Of a stretch of 64,000 nucleotides of DNA, positions 50,402 through 60,600 are shown one piece after another. This DNA is from Bacteroidota bacterium. Lineage in GTDB: Bacteria; Bacteroidota; Bacteroidia; Chitinophagales; Chitinophagaceae. A program made the position numbers and the translations under genes. The first letter of the stretch is position 1. Every line of letters starts with the position of its first letter. The notes under the pieces were generated by a model, which did not search any database, was not told the origin of the DNA, and saw only the letters and a list, made by a program, of their open reading frames with translations. Where the stretch lies: positions 124,001 to 188,000 of the forward strand of contig JAFDZS010000015.1 of the NCBI GenBank assembly GCA_018266775.1, in the 5' to 3' direction.

Positions 50402-53143
50402 ATGAAAAAAAGACTCCGGATATTTTTTTTAGCTGCAGCAATATTTTTTATTGGATTTGGATCATCGGCCCAAACAAAAAGGGAAATAATTTATATACAA
50501 ACGCTCCCGCAACAATCAGCAAGGGTAAAATTTGGAATAGAAAAATTGCAGCAAACCCTTTCCCAAAAAGGATATGATGTTGTTATCAATGAAAATTCTT
50601 CGGAAGATTTTACTCATACCTCCATTTTTATAAGCATAAATAAAAAGGGAAATGAAGTAAACAAAAGCCAGTCGGTTTCAAAAGAAGCTTATCACATTAC
50701 ATCTGCTGTTGATAATATTAAAATTGAAGGAACTGATGCAACAGGTATATTATATGGATGTATCAAACTGGCAGACATAATCAATACAACCGGCAAACTT
50801 CCACGGAAAATTGATATTACAGATGCGCCCGAAATGGTTCTCCGTGGCGAATGCATCGGCTTACAAAAATCAACCTATCTCCCCGGCAGAAATGTGTATG
50901 AATATCCATATACACCGGAAACCTTTCCCTGGTTCTACGATAAAAAATTATGGGTACAGGTACTGGATTCGATGCTGACCAACCGTATGAATTCTTTATA
51001 TCTCTGGAACGGTCATCCGTTTGCTTCACTCGTAAAACTGAAAGATTATCCTTATGCCGTGGAAGTGGATGACAGTACGTTTAAAAAAAATGAAGATATC
51101 TATCGTTTCATTACAACAGAAGCAGACAAACGTGGTATTTGGGTGATACAAATGTTTTACAACATCATCGTATCAAAACCTTTTGCTGAGTACCATCATA
51201 TAAAAACACAGGACAGGGAGCGGCATATCATTCCGGTAATTGCCGATTATACAAGAAAATCCATTGCTGCATTTGTAGAGAAATATCCCAACGTTGGCTT
51301 AATGGTATGTTTAGGCGAAGCGATGGAAGGTGTGGGTAAAGATGATATTGAATGGTTTACCAAAACCATTATCCCCGGTGTAAAGGATGGACTGAAAGCA
51401 TTGGGAAAAAATGAAGAGCCCCCCATTGTATTACGGGCGCATGATACAGATGCCCCTGCTGTAATGGAAGCCGCATTGCCACTGTATAAAAATTTATATA
51501 CAGAAGCAAAGTTTAATGGAGAAGCATTGACAGATCCCAGGCCAAGGGGAGAATGGGCAAAACTGCATCAAACGCTCAGTCGTTTGGGTAGTGTGCAAAT
51601 TGAAAATGTACACATCATGGCCAACCTGGAACCATTTCGTTATGGTTCGCCTGATTTTATTCAGCAGTCGGTAATAGGTATGCACGAAGTAATGGGAGGA
51701 AATGGCTTGCACTTATATCCCCAGGCATCGTATTGGGACTGGCCGTACAGCGCAGACAGTGTGAAGGGAAAAAAATTATTACAGATAGAAAGAGACTGGA
51801 TATGGTATAAAGCATGGAGCCGGTATGCGTGGAAAGCAAACCGCAGCAGGGATGAGGAAATAGTGTATTGGTCACAGTTATTGGCGCAGCACTTTGGCTG
51901 CAGCAGGGAAGATGGAAAAGGAATAATGGAAGCTTACGATGCCTCCGGGCAAATTGCACCAAAACTATTGCGCCGCTTTGGTATTACGGATGGCAACCGG
52001 CAAACATTGACATTGGGTATGCTGATGACGCAACTCATCAATCCATATCGTTTCGGTTTGTTTACGTTGTTGTATGACAGTGAAAGCCCGGAAGGAGAAA
52101 TGCTGACGCAGTATGCGGAAAAGGAATGGAAAGGAGAAAAACATATTGGCGAAACACCGGTACAAATTATCAATGAAGTGAAGCAGGATGGCGATGCAGC
52201 ATTAAAGGCCATTAGCAAAATAAAATCAGTAACCAAAAACCGGGAAGAATTTGCAAGGCTGGTGAACGATATGCGCTGCTATAAAGCGCTGGCATACCAC
52301 TACGCTGATAAAGCCGCTGCAGCGTTACAGGTATTGCGTTACAAATATTCTGACGCTGTACCTGATTTAGAAAAAGCCATTCCGCTGTTGCAGCAAAGTG
52401 TGAACGATTATAAGGAATTAACTGCGTTAACAGCAGCCACTTACCGCTATGCCAACAGCATGCAAACACAGCAAAGGAAAATTCCCATGCGTGGGGCCAA
52501 TGCCACATTCAAACACTGGACGGAATTATTGCCCGTATATGAAAATGAATTCAACCTATTTCGCCATAAGGTGGATTCATTAAAAAGTGTACAACATATA
52601 GTGGTGAATGAAACAAAACCATTTCAAAATGCAGCCTGCTCAATTGAGGGGAATGCACATTACGTAATTGAGAAAGGGGCAACGGTATTTTCTGATTCAG
52701 CTTTTATCGTAGAAAACTTTGCCAATGAATTAAAAGGAGTGCAGGGGGTTCGTTTATCATATCAACAACAGGTAAAAGAAGAAACGGTCATACATTTTAC
52801 CTGCAATGAACCGGTAAAAATACTGGTGGGCTATTTCAAACCACAGCGTGCAGCATTTTCTAAAGACACTGTATTTGCAAAAGAACCGGAACTGGAAACC
52901 AATGCCAGCGCTAATGATTATGGCCAGGCAGAAATTAAAATTGCCCATGCGCTGGTGATAAAAGGATTGCCACCGGTAAATATACACACGTACAGTTTTG
53001 CTGCAGGTCAGCAAACACTTACATTACCAAAGGGAGTATGTTTGGTATTAGGAATAATTAATGATAAAGAAAATATTCCGGTATACGATGCAGGGTTGAC
53101 AAAGAATGGCATCACCAAAGAACTGGACTGGTTGTTTGAGTAG
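50402..53143 (+). CDS. Secreted glycoside-hydrolase-like protein, family not assigned
   Basis: A 913-residue secreted protein with a signal peptide (cut near SSAQ). The first 130 residues resemble the N-terminal GH20b/GH67N-like domain that precedes TIM barrels in glucuronidase and hexosaminidase families (REIIYIQTLPQQSARVKFGIEKLQQTL, ending GTDATGILYGCIKLADII). A TIM-barrel-like region follows (MVLRGECIGLQ, then MNRMNSLYLWNGHP, and VGLMVCLGEAMEGVG, where an acidic residue could be catalytic). The C-terminal half is helical, then a beta-sandwich. It looks like an alpha-glucuronidase-like or related uncharacterised family; I cannot name it. The gap from the oxidoreductase gene is 10 bases. Confidence 0.7.
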   Translation: MKKRLRIFFLAAAIFFIGFGSSAQTKREIIYIQTLPQQSARVKFGIEKLQQTLSQKGYDVVINENSSEDFTHTSIFISINKKGNEVNKSQSVSKEAYHITSAVDNIKIEGTDATGILYGCIKLADIINTTGKLPRKIDITDAPEMVLRGECIGLQKSTYLPGRNVYEYPYTPETFPWFYDKKLWVQVLDSMLTNRMNSLYLWNGHPFASLVKLKDYPYAVEVDDSTFKKNEDIYRFITTEADKRGIWVIQMFYNIIVSKPFAEYHHIKTQDRERHIIPVIADYTRKSIAAFVEKYPNVGLMVCLGEAMEGVGKDDIEWFTKTIIPGVKDGLKALGKNEEPPIVLRAHDTDAPAVMEAALPLYKNLYTEAKFNGEALTDPRPRGEWAKLHQTLSRLGSVQIENVHIMANLEPFRYGSPDFIQQSVIGMHEVMGGNGLHLYPQASYWDWPYSADSVKGKKLLQIERDWIWYKAWSRYAWKANRSRDEEIVYWSQLLAQHFGCSREDGKGIMEAYDASGQIAPKLLRRFGITDGNRQTLTLGMLMTQLINPYRFGLFTLLYDSESPEGEMLTQYAEKEWKGEKHIGETPVQIINEVKQDGDAALKAISKIKSVTKNREEFARLVNDMRCYKALAYHYADKAAAALQVLRYKYSDAVPDLEKAIPLLQQSVNDYKELTALTAATYRYANSMQTQQRKIPMRGANATFKHWTELLPVYENEFNLFRHKVDSLKSVQHIVVNETKPFQNAACSIEGNAHYVIEKGATVFSDSAFIVENFANELKGVQGVRLSYQQQVKEETVIHFTCNEPVKILVGYFKPQRAAFSKDTVFAKEPELETNASANDYGQAEIKIAHALVIKGLPPVNIHTYSFAAGQQTLTLPKGVCLVLGIINDKENIPVYDAGLTKNGITKELDWLFE

Positions 53144-53173
53144 GAACACGCCTGTGGCGTGTTCAATTAATAA
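53125..53173. repeat. 49-base direct repeat, copy 1, with hairpin
   Basis: This copy covers the last codons of the 50402 gene and the hairpin GAACACGCC / GGCGTGTTC (53144-53152, 53156-53164; loop TGT). It matches 54743-54791 at 48 of 49 positions. The two copies bracket the thioredoxin-like gene. Confidence 0.85.
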
Positions 53174-53221
53174 TTTATTAAGAGTTCAATTATTAAGTTT
53201 GGGTAAAAAAATTAATAGTGA

Positions 53222-54706
53222 ATGAAAACAACAGTTAGTTTAATAGCATTCTTATTGTGGTTCAATGCGTTTTCACAAACAGCAACTTTGTTGGGTCATT
53301 TCGAAAATGCAGGTGAGAAAAGAACGCTTTCTCTATCAAGGCCGTTTAATTTGACACAATTTCCCAGCGAAATTGATACCCAGCTGATACCCCTTAACAA
53401 AGGCATGTTTTCGATGAAGCTGGTACTGAATCACCCGGAAATAATGTATCTCACCTCTTACGTAAATGATACTGTCGAGTTTCGTCAACCTCTTTTTTTA
53501 AAAAGCGGTTATGCCATTCATGTGTTTGTAAAATCAATCAATGGAAATATTCAACTTACATGCACAGGCAGGGGGGCAAAGGATAATCAACCCTGGACAA
53601 TGCAGGGAAATATTGATTTTAAAAATTATCCAAAAGACACACTGCCTGACCGAATCGTTTCAGATCTTCAGAAAATTGCGACAGACAATAAAGACGCTTT
53701 AAAAGATTATATCACAAAGAATGCACCTTCCGCGGATTTTGTGCAAAGCTGGAATACTGAATTGCAATATACTCCTGTGAGAGTATATTATGTTTACTCT
53801 AAACAAAGGAAATATTATGTCAGGCAGGCTTATTACAGGAATATCAATAAATGGAATGAAAAATTGGATCAATTATTGAAGGAGGCACCATTAATGAATG
53901 AAGCAGCTTTGTACAGTTCATCCTACCGCTTATTATTAAAGATGTACCTTATTTTTAATAAAGCTGAATTTGAATACGAGGCCGGGACAGATAAAAATAG
54001 ATTTATGCAGGAGTGGTATTCTTCAATACGGGATACAGGTAGCAGAAGTTTTGAGAAAGACCCAAACAACATACCCAATCAAAAAATTATAGAGAGGAAG
54101 TTTACCGGTAAAGTAAAAGAATATCTCTATGCACATCTTTTTAAAATGGCGTTAGAAAGCGGAAAAACGGATAATATTGAAGTTATTTATACAGACTTTT
54201 CTAAAGAATATCCTAATAGCCCGTATAAAAAAATATATGATAAACCCGTTGCGGAAGTATTTGCATCTTTAAATCAACTATCAAATAAAAATATCATTAT
54301 TGAAAACGGAAAAATCAATACATGGTCTGAAGTATTAGATATATGTAAAGGTAAAACAGTATTCGTAGACTTATGGGGCACATGGTGTGGTCCGTGCAGG
54401 GAAGAATTACGAAATAACACAACGCCACTTAAAAAGTATTTTCAAAATAGAGGACTGGATTATTTATACATCGCCATCGATGATGAAGAAAATGGAAGTG
54501 TGTGGAGGAGCCTGGTCACATTATTTAATCTTGAAGGGCATCATATTATTGCTTCAAAGGAATTGAAAAGTAGTATAATGAAAGAAGTAAATGTAACTGG
54601 ATTTCCAACTTATGTTCTCATACATAAAGATGGAAGCTTTGAATTAACGGCGTCACTTTCGGAGAAAGAAACTTTAATCAAACAAATTGAAACGGCCTTG
54701 CAATGA
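53222..54706 (+). CDS. TlpA-like thioredoxin-domain protein with signal peptide
   Basis: A 494-residue secreted protein. The signal peptide ends near NAFSQ. Residues of about 20-350 form an unrecognised mixed domain (beta-rich start, helical middle with several Lys/Asn-rich helices), and the C-terminal 150 residues are a TlpA-type thioredoxin fold with the WGTWCGPC active site (C389, C392) and cis-Pro loop VTGFPTYVLIH. Such Bacteroidota proteins reduce disulfides in the periplasm. Both sides carry the same 49-base repeat, and the gene interrupts a glycosidase operon, so it looks inserted. Function in the sugar pathway is not evident. Confidence 0.85.
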   Translation: MKTTVSLIAFLLWFNAFSQTATLLGHFENAGEKRTLSLSRPFNLTQFPSEIDTQLIPLNKGMFSMKLVLNHPEIMYLTSYVNDTVEFRQPLFLKSGYAIHVFVKSINGNIQLTCTGRGAKDNQPWTMQGNIDFKNYPKDTLPDRIVSDLQKIATDNKDALKDYITKNAPSADFVQSWNTELQYTPVRVYYVYSKQRKYYVRQAYYRNINKWNEKLDQLLKEAPLMNEAALYSSSYRLLLKMYLIFNKAEFEYEAGTDKNRFMQEWYSSIRDTGSRSFEKDPNNIPNQKIIERKFTGKVKEYLYAHLFKMALESGKTDNIEVIYTDFSKEYPNSPYKKIYDKPVAEVFASLNQLSNKNIIIENGKINTWSEVLDICKGKTVFVDLWGTWCGPCREELRNNTTPLKKYFQNRGLDYLYIAIDDEENGSVWRSLVTLFNLEGHHIIASKELKSSIMKEVNVTGFPTYVLIHKDGSFELTASLSEKETLIKQIETALQ

Positions 54707-54742
54707 AATGGTGAAAGCCAGGGAAGATATGCAGTGGAAGCC

Positions 54743-54791
54743 GGACTGGTTGTTTGAGTAGGAACATGCCTGTGGCGTGTTCAATTAATAA
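54743..54791. repeat. 49-base direct repeat, copy 2, with hairpin
   Basis: Matches 53125-53173 except for one base (C to T). It still carries a copy of the last codons of the upstream glycosidase-like gene (encoding DWLFE-stop) although no such gene lies before it, followed by the hairpin GAACATGCC / GGCGTGTTC (54762-54782). Confidence 0.85.
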
Positions 54792-54858
54792 ATCATCACC
54801 AGTGATTTATTAATTCAAAAAAATAAAAACCAAGCACACAATAGTGTGTTTCTGCAAA

Positions 54859-57666
54859 ATGAAAAAAATAATACTTGCACTACTGTCATTATGCTTCCTG
54901 TGTATGGCACACGCACAAGATCTCAAACTCTGGTACAATCAACCGGCAAAATTATGGACAGATGCTTTGCCAATTGGCAATGGACGTATTGGCGCCATGA
55001 TATTCGGTGGTGTGGAGAATGAACGTATACAGTTTAATGAAGCAACATTATGGACAGGCGCACCAAGAGATTATAACCGCAAAGGCGCCTGGCATTACTT
55101 AGACAGCATCAGGCATTTATTATTTGCCGGTAAACAAAAAGAAGCAGAGGCGCTGGCTGAAAAAGAATTCATGGGATTAAAAAGTAATGAAGGAGATAAA
55201 GCAGGGTGGACAAAGAATATGTTGTCGTTAAAAGATATGAAAGGCAATCCTGCGAAAGAAGATTACGACGATTCGAAATGGAAAACAATTACTGTTCCTT
55301 CTTATGATGGATGGGAAGCGGTGGGCTTGCCTGATCTTGATGGCGCAGTTTGGTTGCGAACACAATTTGATGTACCTGCAACATGGGATTTATCTAAGAC
55401 GTTTGTATTAGACCTGAACCGCATCAGGGATTATGATCTTACTTATATAAACGGAAATTTAGTGGGCACACAGCAAAATACTGAGCCAAGAAAATATGCT
55501 GTAGAAGGTAAGCTGCTGCACAACGGAAAAAATACACTTTCCATCCAGGTGCTGAATTATACTGACAAAGGCGGTGTTGCAGGGTATAAAGACACCACCA
55601 AACATATCAGCATCTATCCATCAGCGGAGGAAAATGAAAAAATTTCACTAAACGGTAAGTGGAAATATGATATTCAAAATGACAATCCGCCACCTACAGG
55701 TGCATACCAGGCCAGTTATCAACCCTTCGGCGATTTAATGCTGCATTTTGACGGCACCGACGGTGCTGCACAATACAGAAGGGAACTCGATATTTCGAAT
55801 GCGACGGCCACAACAAAATATACGGCGAAGGGCATCCGGTATACAAGAACCTGTTTTGTGTCAGCACCGCAACAAGTGCTGGTGCTGCATCTGGAGGCAT
55901 CAGCACAATCTGCTATCAGTTTTAATGCGTGGTTAACCAGTCCGCATAAGAATTATACACTGCAGCAATTAGGTAATAACATCCTTTTGATGGAAGTGGG
56001 GGTTCGCAATGGCGCACTCCATGGAACGGCTGCTATGCTTATTGAGATAAAAGGCGGCAGGATTAATATTGATAAAGGCAGGGTAGCCGTGACAGGTAGT
56101 AATGAGGCCACACTTTACCTGGCAGCTGCCACAAATTTTGTAAACTATCACGATGTATCCGCCGATCCGGGAAAACGTACAGCAAAAGTAATCGCATCGC
56201 TGAAAGGAAAAACATACAGCAGCATACTGAAAGAACATATTGCTGACTATAAAAAATATTTCGACACATACAGTATACAGTTTGACAATCCCAATGCAGC
56301 AGCCAAAGCCGCATTGCCCACCAATGAACGGCTGCAGCAGTTTGCTGCAATGGGGGATCCATCCTTTGTTGCACTTTATCAGCAATATGGAAGATACCTG
56401 CTTATCTCTTCTTCAAGGCCAGGCGGTGGCCCGGCCAATTTGCAGGGCATCTGGAATGAACAATTATCGCCGCCATGGGGCAGCAAATACACCACTAATA
56501 TCAATGTGGAAATGAATTACTGGCCGGCAGAGCTGCTGAATTTATCGCCCATGCACGAAGCCTTATTCAGCATGATACATGATTTAAGTGTAACCGGTTC
56601 CGTTACTGCAAAAGAATATTACAATGCGCCGGGTTGGGTACTGCATCACAATACTGATCTGTGGCGGGGTACAGCACCTATCAATGCATCCAATCATGGA
56701 ATTTGGGTAACGGGCGGGGCATGGTTGTGCCAGCATTTATGGGAGCATTATTTATTTACGCAGGACATAAATTTTCTTCGAAACAGGGCTTATCCAATCA
56801 TGCGTGCAGCGGCGGAATTCTTTTCACATTATTTAGTAAAAGATCCGGCAACAGGATATTTGATCAGCGCACCATCCAATTCACCGGAGCAGGGCGGCTT
56901 AGTGGCCGGGCCAAGTATGGATCATGAGATTATCCGGGCATTATATAAAAATGTAATTGCGGCTTCAGCGTTATTGCATGTTGATGCTGCCTTCAGTACA
57001 TTGTTACAGCAGCAGTACAAACAAATTGCACCCGCTTCTGTTGGCCGTTATGGTCAATTAAAAGAATGGATGCAGGATATAGATGATACCAGCAATAAAC
57101 ACCGCCACATTTCTCATTTATGGGCTATGTATCCGGGTAATGAAATCAACTGGGATGAAACACCGGAATTAATGAAGGCAGCAAGACAATCTTTATTGTA
57201 CCGTGGCGATGCTGCCACCGGCTGGAGCCTGGGATGGAAATTAAATTGCTGGGCAAGATTTAAAGAAGGCGATCATGCCTATAAATTGTTGCAAATGCTG
57301 TTAACACCGGCAGGTACGGCAGCGGGCAGTTATAATAATTTGTTCGATGCACATCCGCCATTCCAGATTGATGGCAACTTTGGTGGCGCTGCAGGTATTG
57401 GTGAAATGCTGGTACAAAGCCACACGAAGTATGTTGATTTATTGCCTGCACTGCCAACAGCTCTATCATCAGGTGAAGTGAAAGGTATTGCAGTGCGTGG
57501 TGGATTCTTATTAAACATGAAATGGAGCAATGGAAAATTAACAGCTGTGCAAATATTTTCGAAGGCAGGTCAGCCGATACTATTACGGTATAATGGTGTA
57601 ATAAAAAAGGTCAGTACGGTTAAAAATTCATTTTATCATTTTAATGGAATGTTACAGGAATTGTAA
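54859..57666 (+). CDS. GH95 alpha-L-fucosidase with inserted jelly-roll domain
   Basis: A 935-residue secreted GH95 enzyme that removes L-fucose (or L-galactose) from glycans. A signal peptide (cut near AHAQ) is followed by the N-terminal domain (LKLWYNQPAKLWTDALPIGNGRIGAMIFGGV), an insert at about residues 107-280 (DDSKWKTITVPSYDGWEAVGLPDLDGAVW) that resembles the jelly-roll found in sialate O-acetylesterases, then the second N-domain half (YQPFGDLMLHF), and the alpha/alpha-barrel catalytic domain with NLQGIWNEQLSPPWGSKYTTNINVEMNYWPA, HGIWVTGGAWLCQHLWEHY, HRHISHLWAMYPGNEI and FQIDGNFGGAAGIGEMLVQS. Start at the ATG of MKKIILALLS. Confidence 0.93.
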   Translation: MKKIILALLSLCFLCMAHAQDLKLWYNQPAKLWTDALPIGNGRIGAMIFGGVENERIQFNEATLWTGAPRDYNRKGAWHYLDSIRHLLFAGKQKEAEALAEKEFMGLKSNEGDKAGWTKNMLSLKDMKGNPAKEDYDDSKWKTITVPSYDGWEAVGLPDLDGAVWLRTQFDVPATWDLSKTFVLDLNRIRDYDLTYINGNLVGTQQNTEPRKYAVEGKLLHNGKNTLSIQVLNYTDKGGVAGYKDTTKHISIYPSAEENEKISLNGKWKYDIQNDNPPPTGAYQASYQPFGDLMLHFDGTDGAAQYRRELDISNATATTKYTAKGIRYTRTCFVSAPQQVLVLHLEASAQSAISFNAWLTSPHKNYTLQQLGNNILLMEVGVRNGALHGTAAMLIEIKGGRINIDKGRVAVTGSNEATLYLAAATNFVNYHDVSADPGKRTAKVIASLKGKTYSSILKEHIADYKKYFDTYSIQFDNPNAAAKAALPTNERLQQFAAMGDPSFVALYQQYGRYLLISSSRPGGGPANLQGIWNEQLSPPWGSKYTTNINVEMNYWPAELLNLSPMHEALFSMIHDLSVTGSVTAKEYYNAPGWVLHHNTDLWRGTAPINASNHGIWVTGGAWLCQHLWEHYLFTQDINFLRNRAYPIMRAAAEFFSHYLVKDPATGYLISAPSNSPEQGGLVAGPSMDHEIIRALYKNVIAASALLHVDAAFSTLLQQQYKQIAPASVGRYGQLKEWMQDIDDTSNKHRHISHLWAMYPGNEINWDETPELMKAARQSLLYRGDAATGWSLGWKLNCWARFKEGDHAYKLLQMLLTPAGTAAGSYNNLFDAHPPFQIDGNFGGAAGIGEMLVQSHTKYVDLLPALPTALSSGEVKGIAVRGGFLLNMKWSNGKLTAVQIFSKAGQPILLRYNGVIKKVSTVKNSFYHFNGMLQEL

Positions 57667-57668
57667 GT

Positions 57669-60600
57669 ATGGACAGCAGTAGAAAACATAACCGGTATTA
57701 TTATAAAACCATTTTACAGATTTCCCTTTTCCTGTTATTTACTGCAACTTCAATTGCACAAAGAACAGACCAGGTTATTAATAACGGATGGAAGTATGCA
57801 ATTGTCAATGGTGAACAGTCAGCAATTCAAAAAAGTGCATACAGTTGGAATAAAGTCACATTACCTCACAATGCTGATGACTATTTTGGATACAGGCGCC
57901 TGCTGCATGGTAATCTTCATGGCAATTTAATTTACAGCAGAAGTATCAGTATAAAAAAAATTCGGGGCAAACAATACTTTCTTTTTTTTGAAGGGGTGAG
58001 TTCTTATGCGCAGGTATATGTGAATGGCATTTTAACAGGTAGCCATGCAGGCGGGAGAACGACCTTTACGGTTAACATTACTTCATATATAAAGGCAGAG
58101 AATACCATACTGGTTAAAGTAGCTCATCCTGCTTTTATTAAAGACCTTCCCTGGGTTTGCGGCGGTTGCAGTGATGAACGTGGTTTCTCTGAAGGTTCGC
58201 AACCAATGGGTATTTTCAGGCCGGTGCATTTAATTGTTACCAATGATATAAAAGTAGCACCATTTGGTGTGCATGCATGGGCTGATATAAAAGATAATAC
58301 TGCTGCTTTATCAGTTAATACCACGCTAAAAAATTATGCTGCACAAAAAAGGAATGTGACCATCATCAATCAGTTGGCAGATGCAACAAATACAATAGTG
58401 AAAGAAGTTGCCATACAGCAGGCATTGATGCCAAACGACTCCATAACCGTTTTACAGAATGATATAGCAGTGGATGATCCGATATTGTGGAGCACAGCGC
58501 ATCCATACCTGTATAAAATTATTACTACCATAAAGGAAAATAATTTGATCGTCGACAGAACTGAAACTGCATTTGGTTTCAGAACCATCAACTGGAAAAC
58601 GGCATCGCATCAGTTTTTATTAAATGGCAAACCGGTTTTCATCAATGGTATTGCAGAATATGAACATTTGCTTGGCGGCAGCCATGCATTCAGCAATGAA
58701 GAAATTATAGCACGAATGAACTGGATACAAAATGCGGGCTTTAATGCATTGCGTGATGCACATCAGCCACATAATTTGTTATATGGAAAATTATGCGATG
58801 AACGGGGTTTGTTATGGTGGACACAATTCAGCGCCCATATCTGGTACGATACACCTGAATTCAGAAAAAACTTTAAAACATTGCTGCGGGAATGGGTAAT
58901 TGAAAGAAGAAACGAACCTTCATTAATTTTATGGGGTTTACAAAATGAAAGCAAACTCCCCAAAGATTTTGCGGAAGAATGTACAGCGCTCATCCGTTCG
59001 CTCGATCCCACAGCATCCACACAACGATTGGTAACTACCTGCAATGGTGGTGAAGGCACCGATTGGGATGTGCCACAAAACTGGACGGGCACTTACGGCG
59101 GCGATCCTGCCACTTATGCACAGGATATAAAAAAACAAATTTTAGTGGGAGAATACGGCGCATGGCGTACCCTTGGCCTGCATACCGAAGGCGGGTTTCA
59201 GCAAAACGGGCCGTTAAGTGAAGAACGTATGGCCTTATTAATGGAGCAAAAAATTCGTTTAGCCGAATCCGTTAAAGACAGTTGTGCAGGACAGTTTTTC
59301 TGGCTGCTTACTTCGCACGATAACCCGGGCCGTGTGCAGGGCGGTGAAGGGCTGCGTGAAATGGACAGGGTTGGGCCGGTGAATTATAAAGGTATGCTGA
59401 CGCCCTGGGAAGAACCGATGGAAGCGTACTATATGTTCCGCAGCAATTATGTTGCTGCCGCAAAACAACCGATGGTGCATATTGATTCGCATACCTGGCC
59501 CAACCGCTGGATAACGCCGGGAATAAAAGACAGCATCAATGTATTTTCTAATTGTGATGAAGTGGAATTGTTCAATGATGTTAATGGGTTATCGTTGGGT
59601 AAACAAAAACGAAATGGCATCGGTACGCATTTTCAATGGAACAAAGTAACGATTCAATACAACGTGTTATATGCTGTGGGTTATGTAAATGGAAAAGCGG
59701 TTGCAGGAGATACGGTGGTATTATTTCATTTGCCGGAGGCGCCGCATTACAATCAATTGTTCACTGGAGATAAGAATGTAACCAGGGGAAAAGAAGGTTA
59801 CCAGGATGTATACCGCGTTAACTGCGGCGGGCCGGAGTATACGGATGTCTTTCAACAGCAATGGGATGCTGATGATTATTACTCAGACTCATGGACCAGT
59901 AATTTTTCCGGAATGCCAAAAAATTTTGCCAGCCAGCGCAGAACATTTGCTCCCATAAAAAACACTGCCGACTGGAAAATATTTCAAAGTTTCCGCTATG
60001 GCAAAAATAAATTACGGTATGATTTTGATGTTAATGATGATGAAATGTACCGGGTGGAATTATACTTTATAGAACCCTGGCTGGGTACAGCCGGTGAAAA
60101 TGCTGCAGGCATGCGGTTGTTTGATGTGGCCATCAACGGGAATACTGTAATTAAAAATTTAGACATCTGGAAAGAAGCGGGCAGCAACACTGTTCTGAAA
60201 AAAGTATTTACAGTAAAACCGGTTGATGGGAAAATCAGTATTTCATTTCCGTCTTCCAACGCAGGCCAGGCAATCATTTCAGGACTTGTGGTGGCAAAAA
60301 AGAAAAATGCGCTCCCGGTTAGAACAGCATATAAAAGACCTTCCGGTTCATGGAATTGGAAATCATGGTTGGATATTGGCGACAAAATATTTGCCAATTT
60401 ACGCTACCAGTTTCATTCCATTCCTTCAGAATTATTTGGTGCACACTGGATGCAATTGAAAAGCCCAACCGACACAAAAATAATTGACCATGCGTTGTAT
60501 GATACGCTGGATATCTACCTTGCTATTGCAGGCAAAGCAAATGCTGAAGTGATTAAAGGATTCGCCAAAATCAATGAAACAATTGTCACCAGTGAGAATG

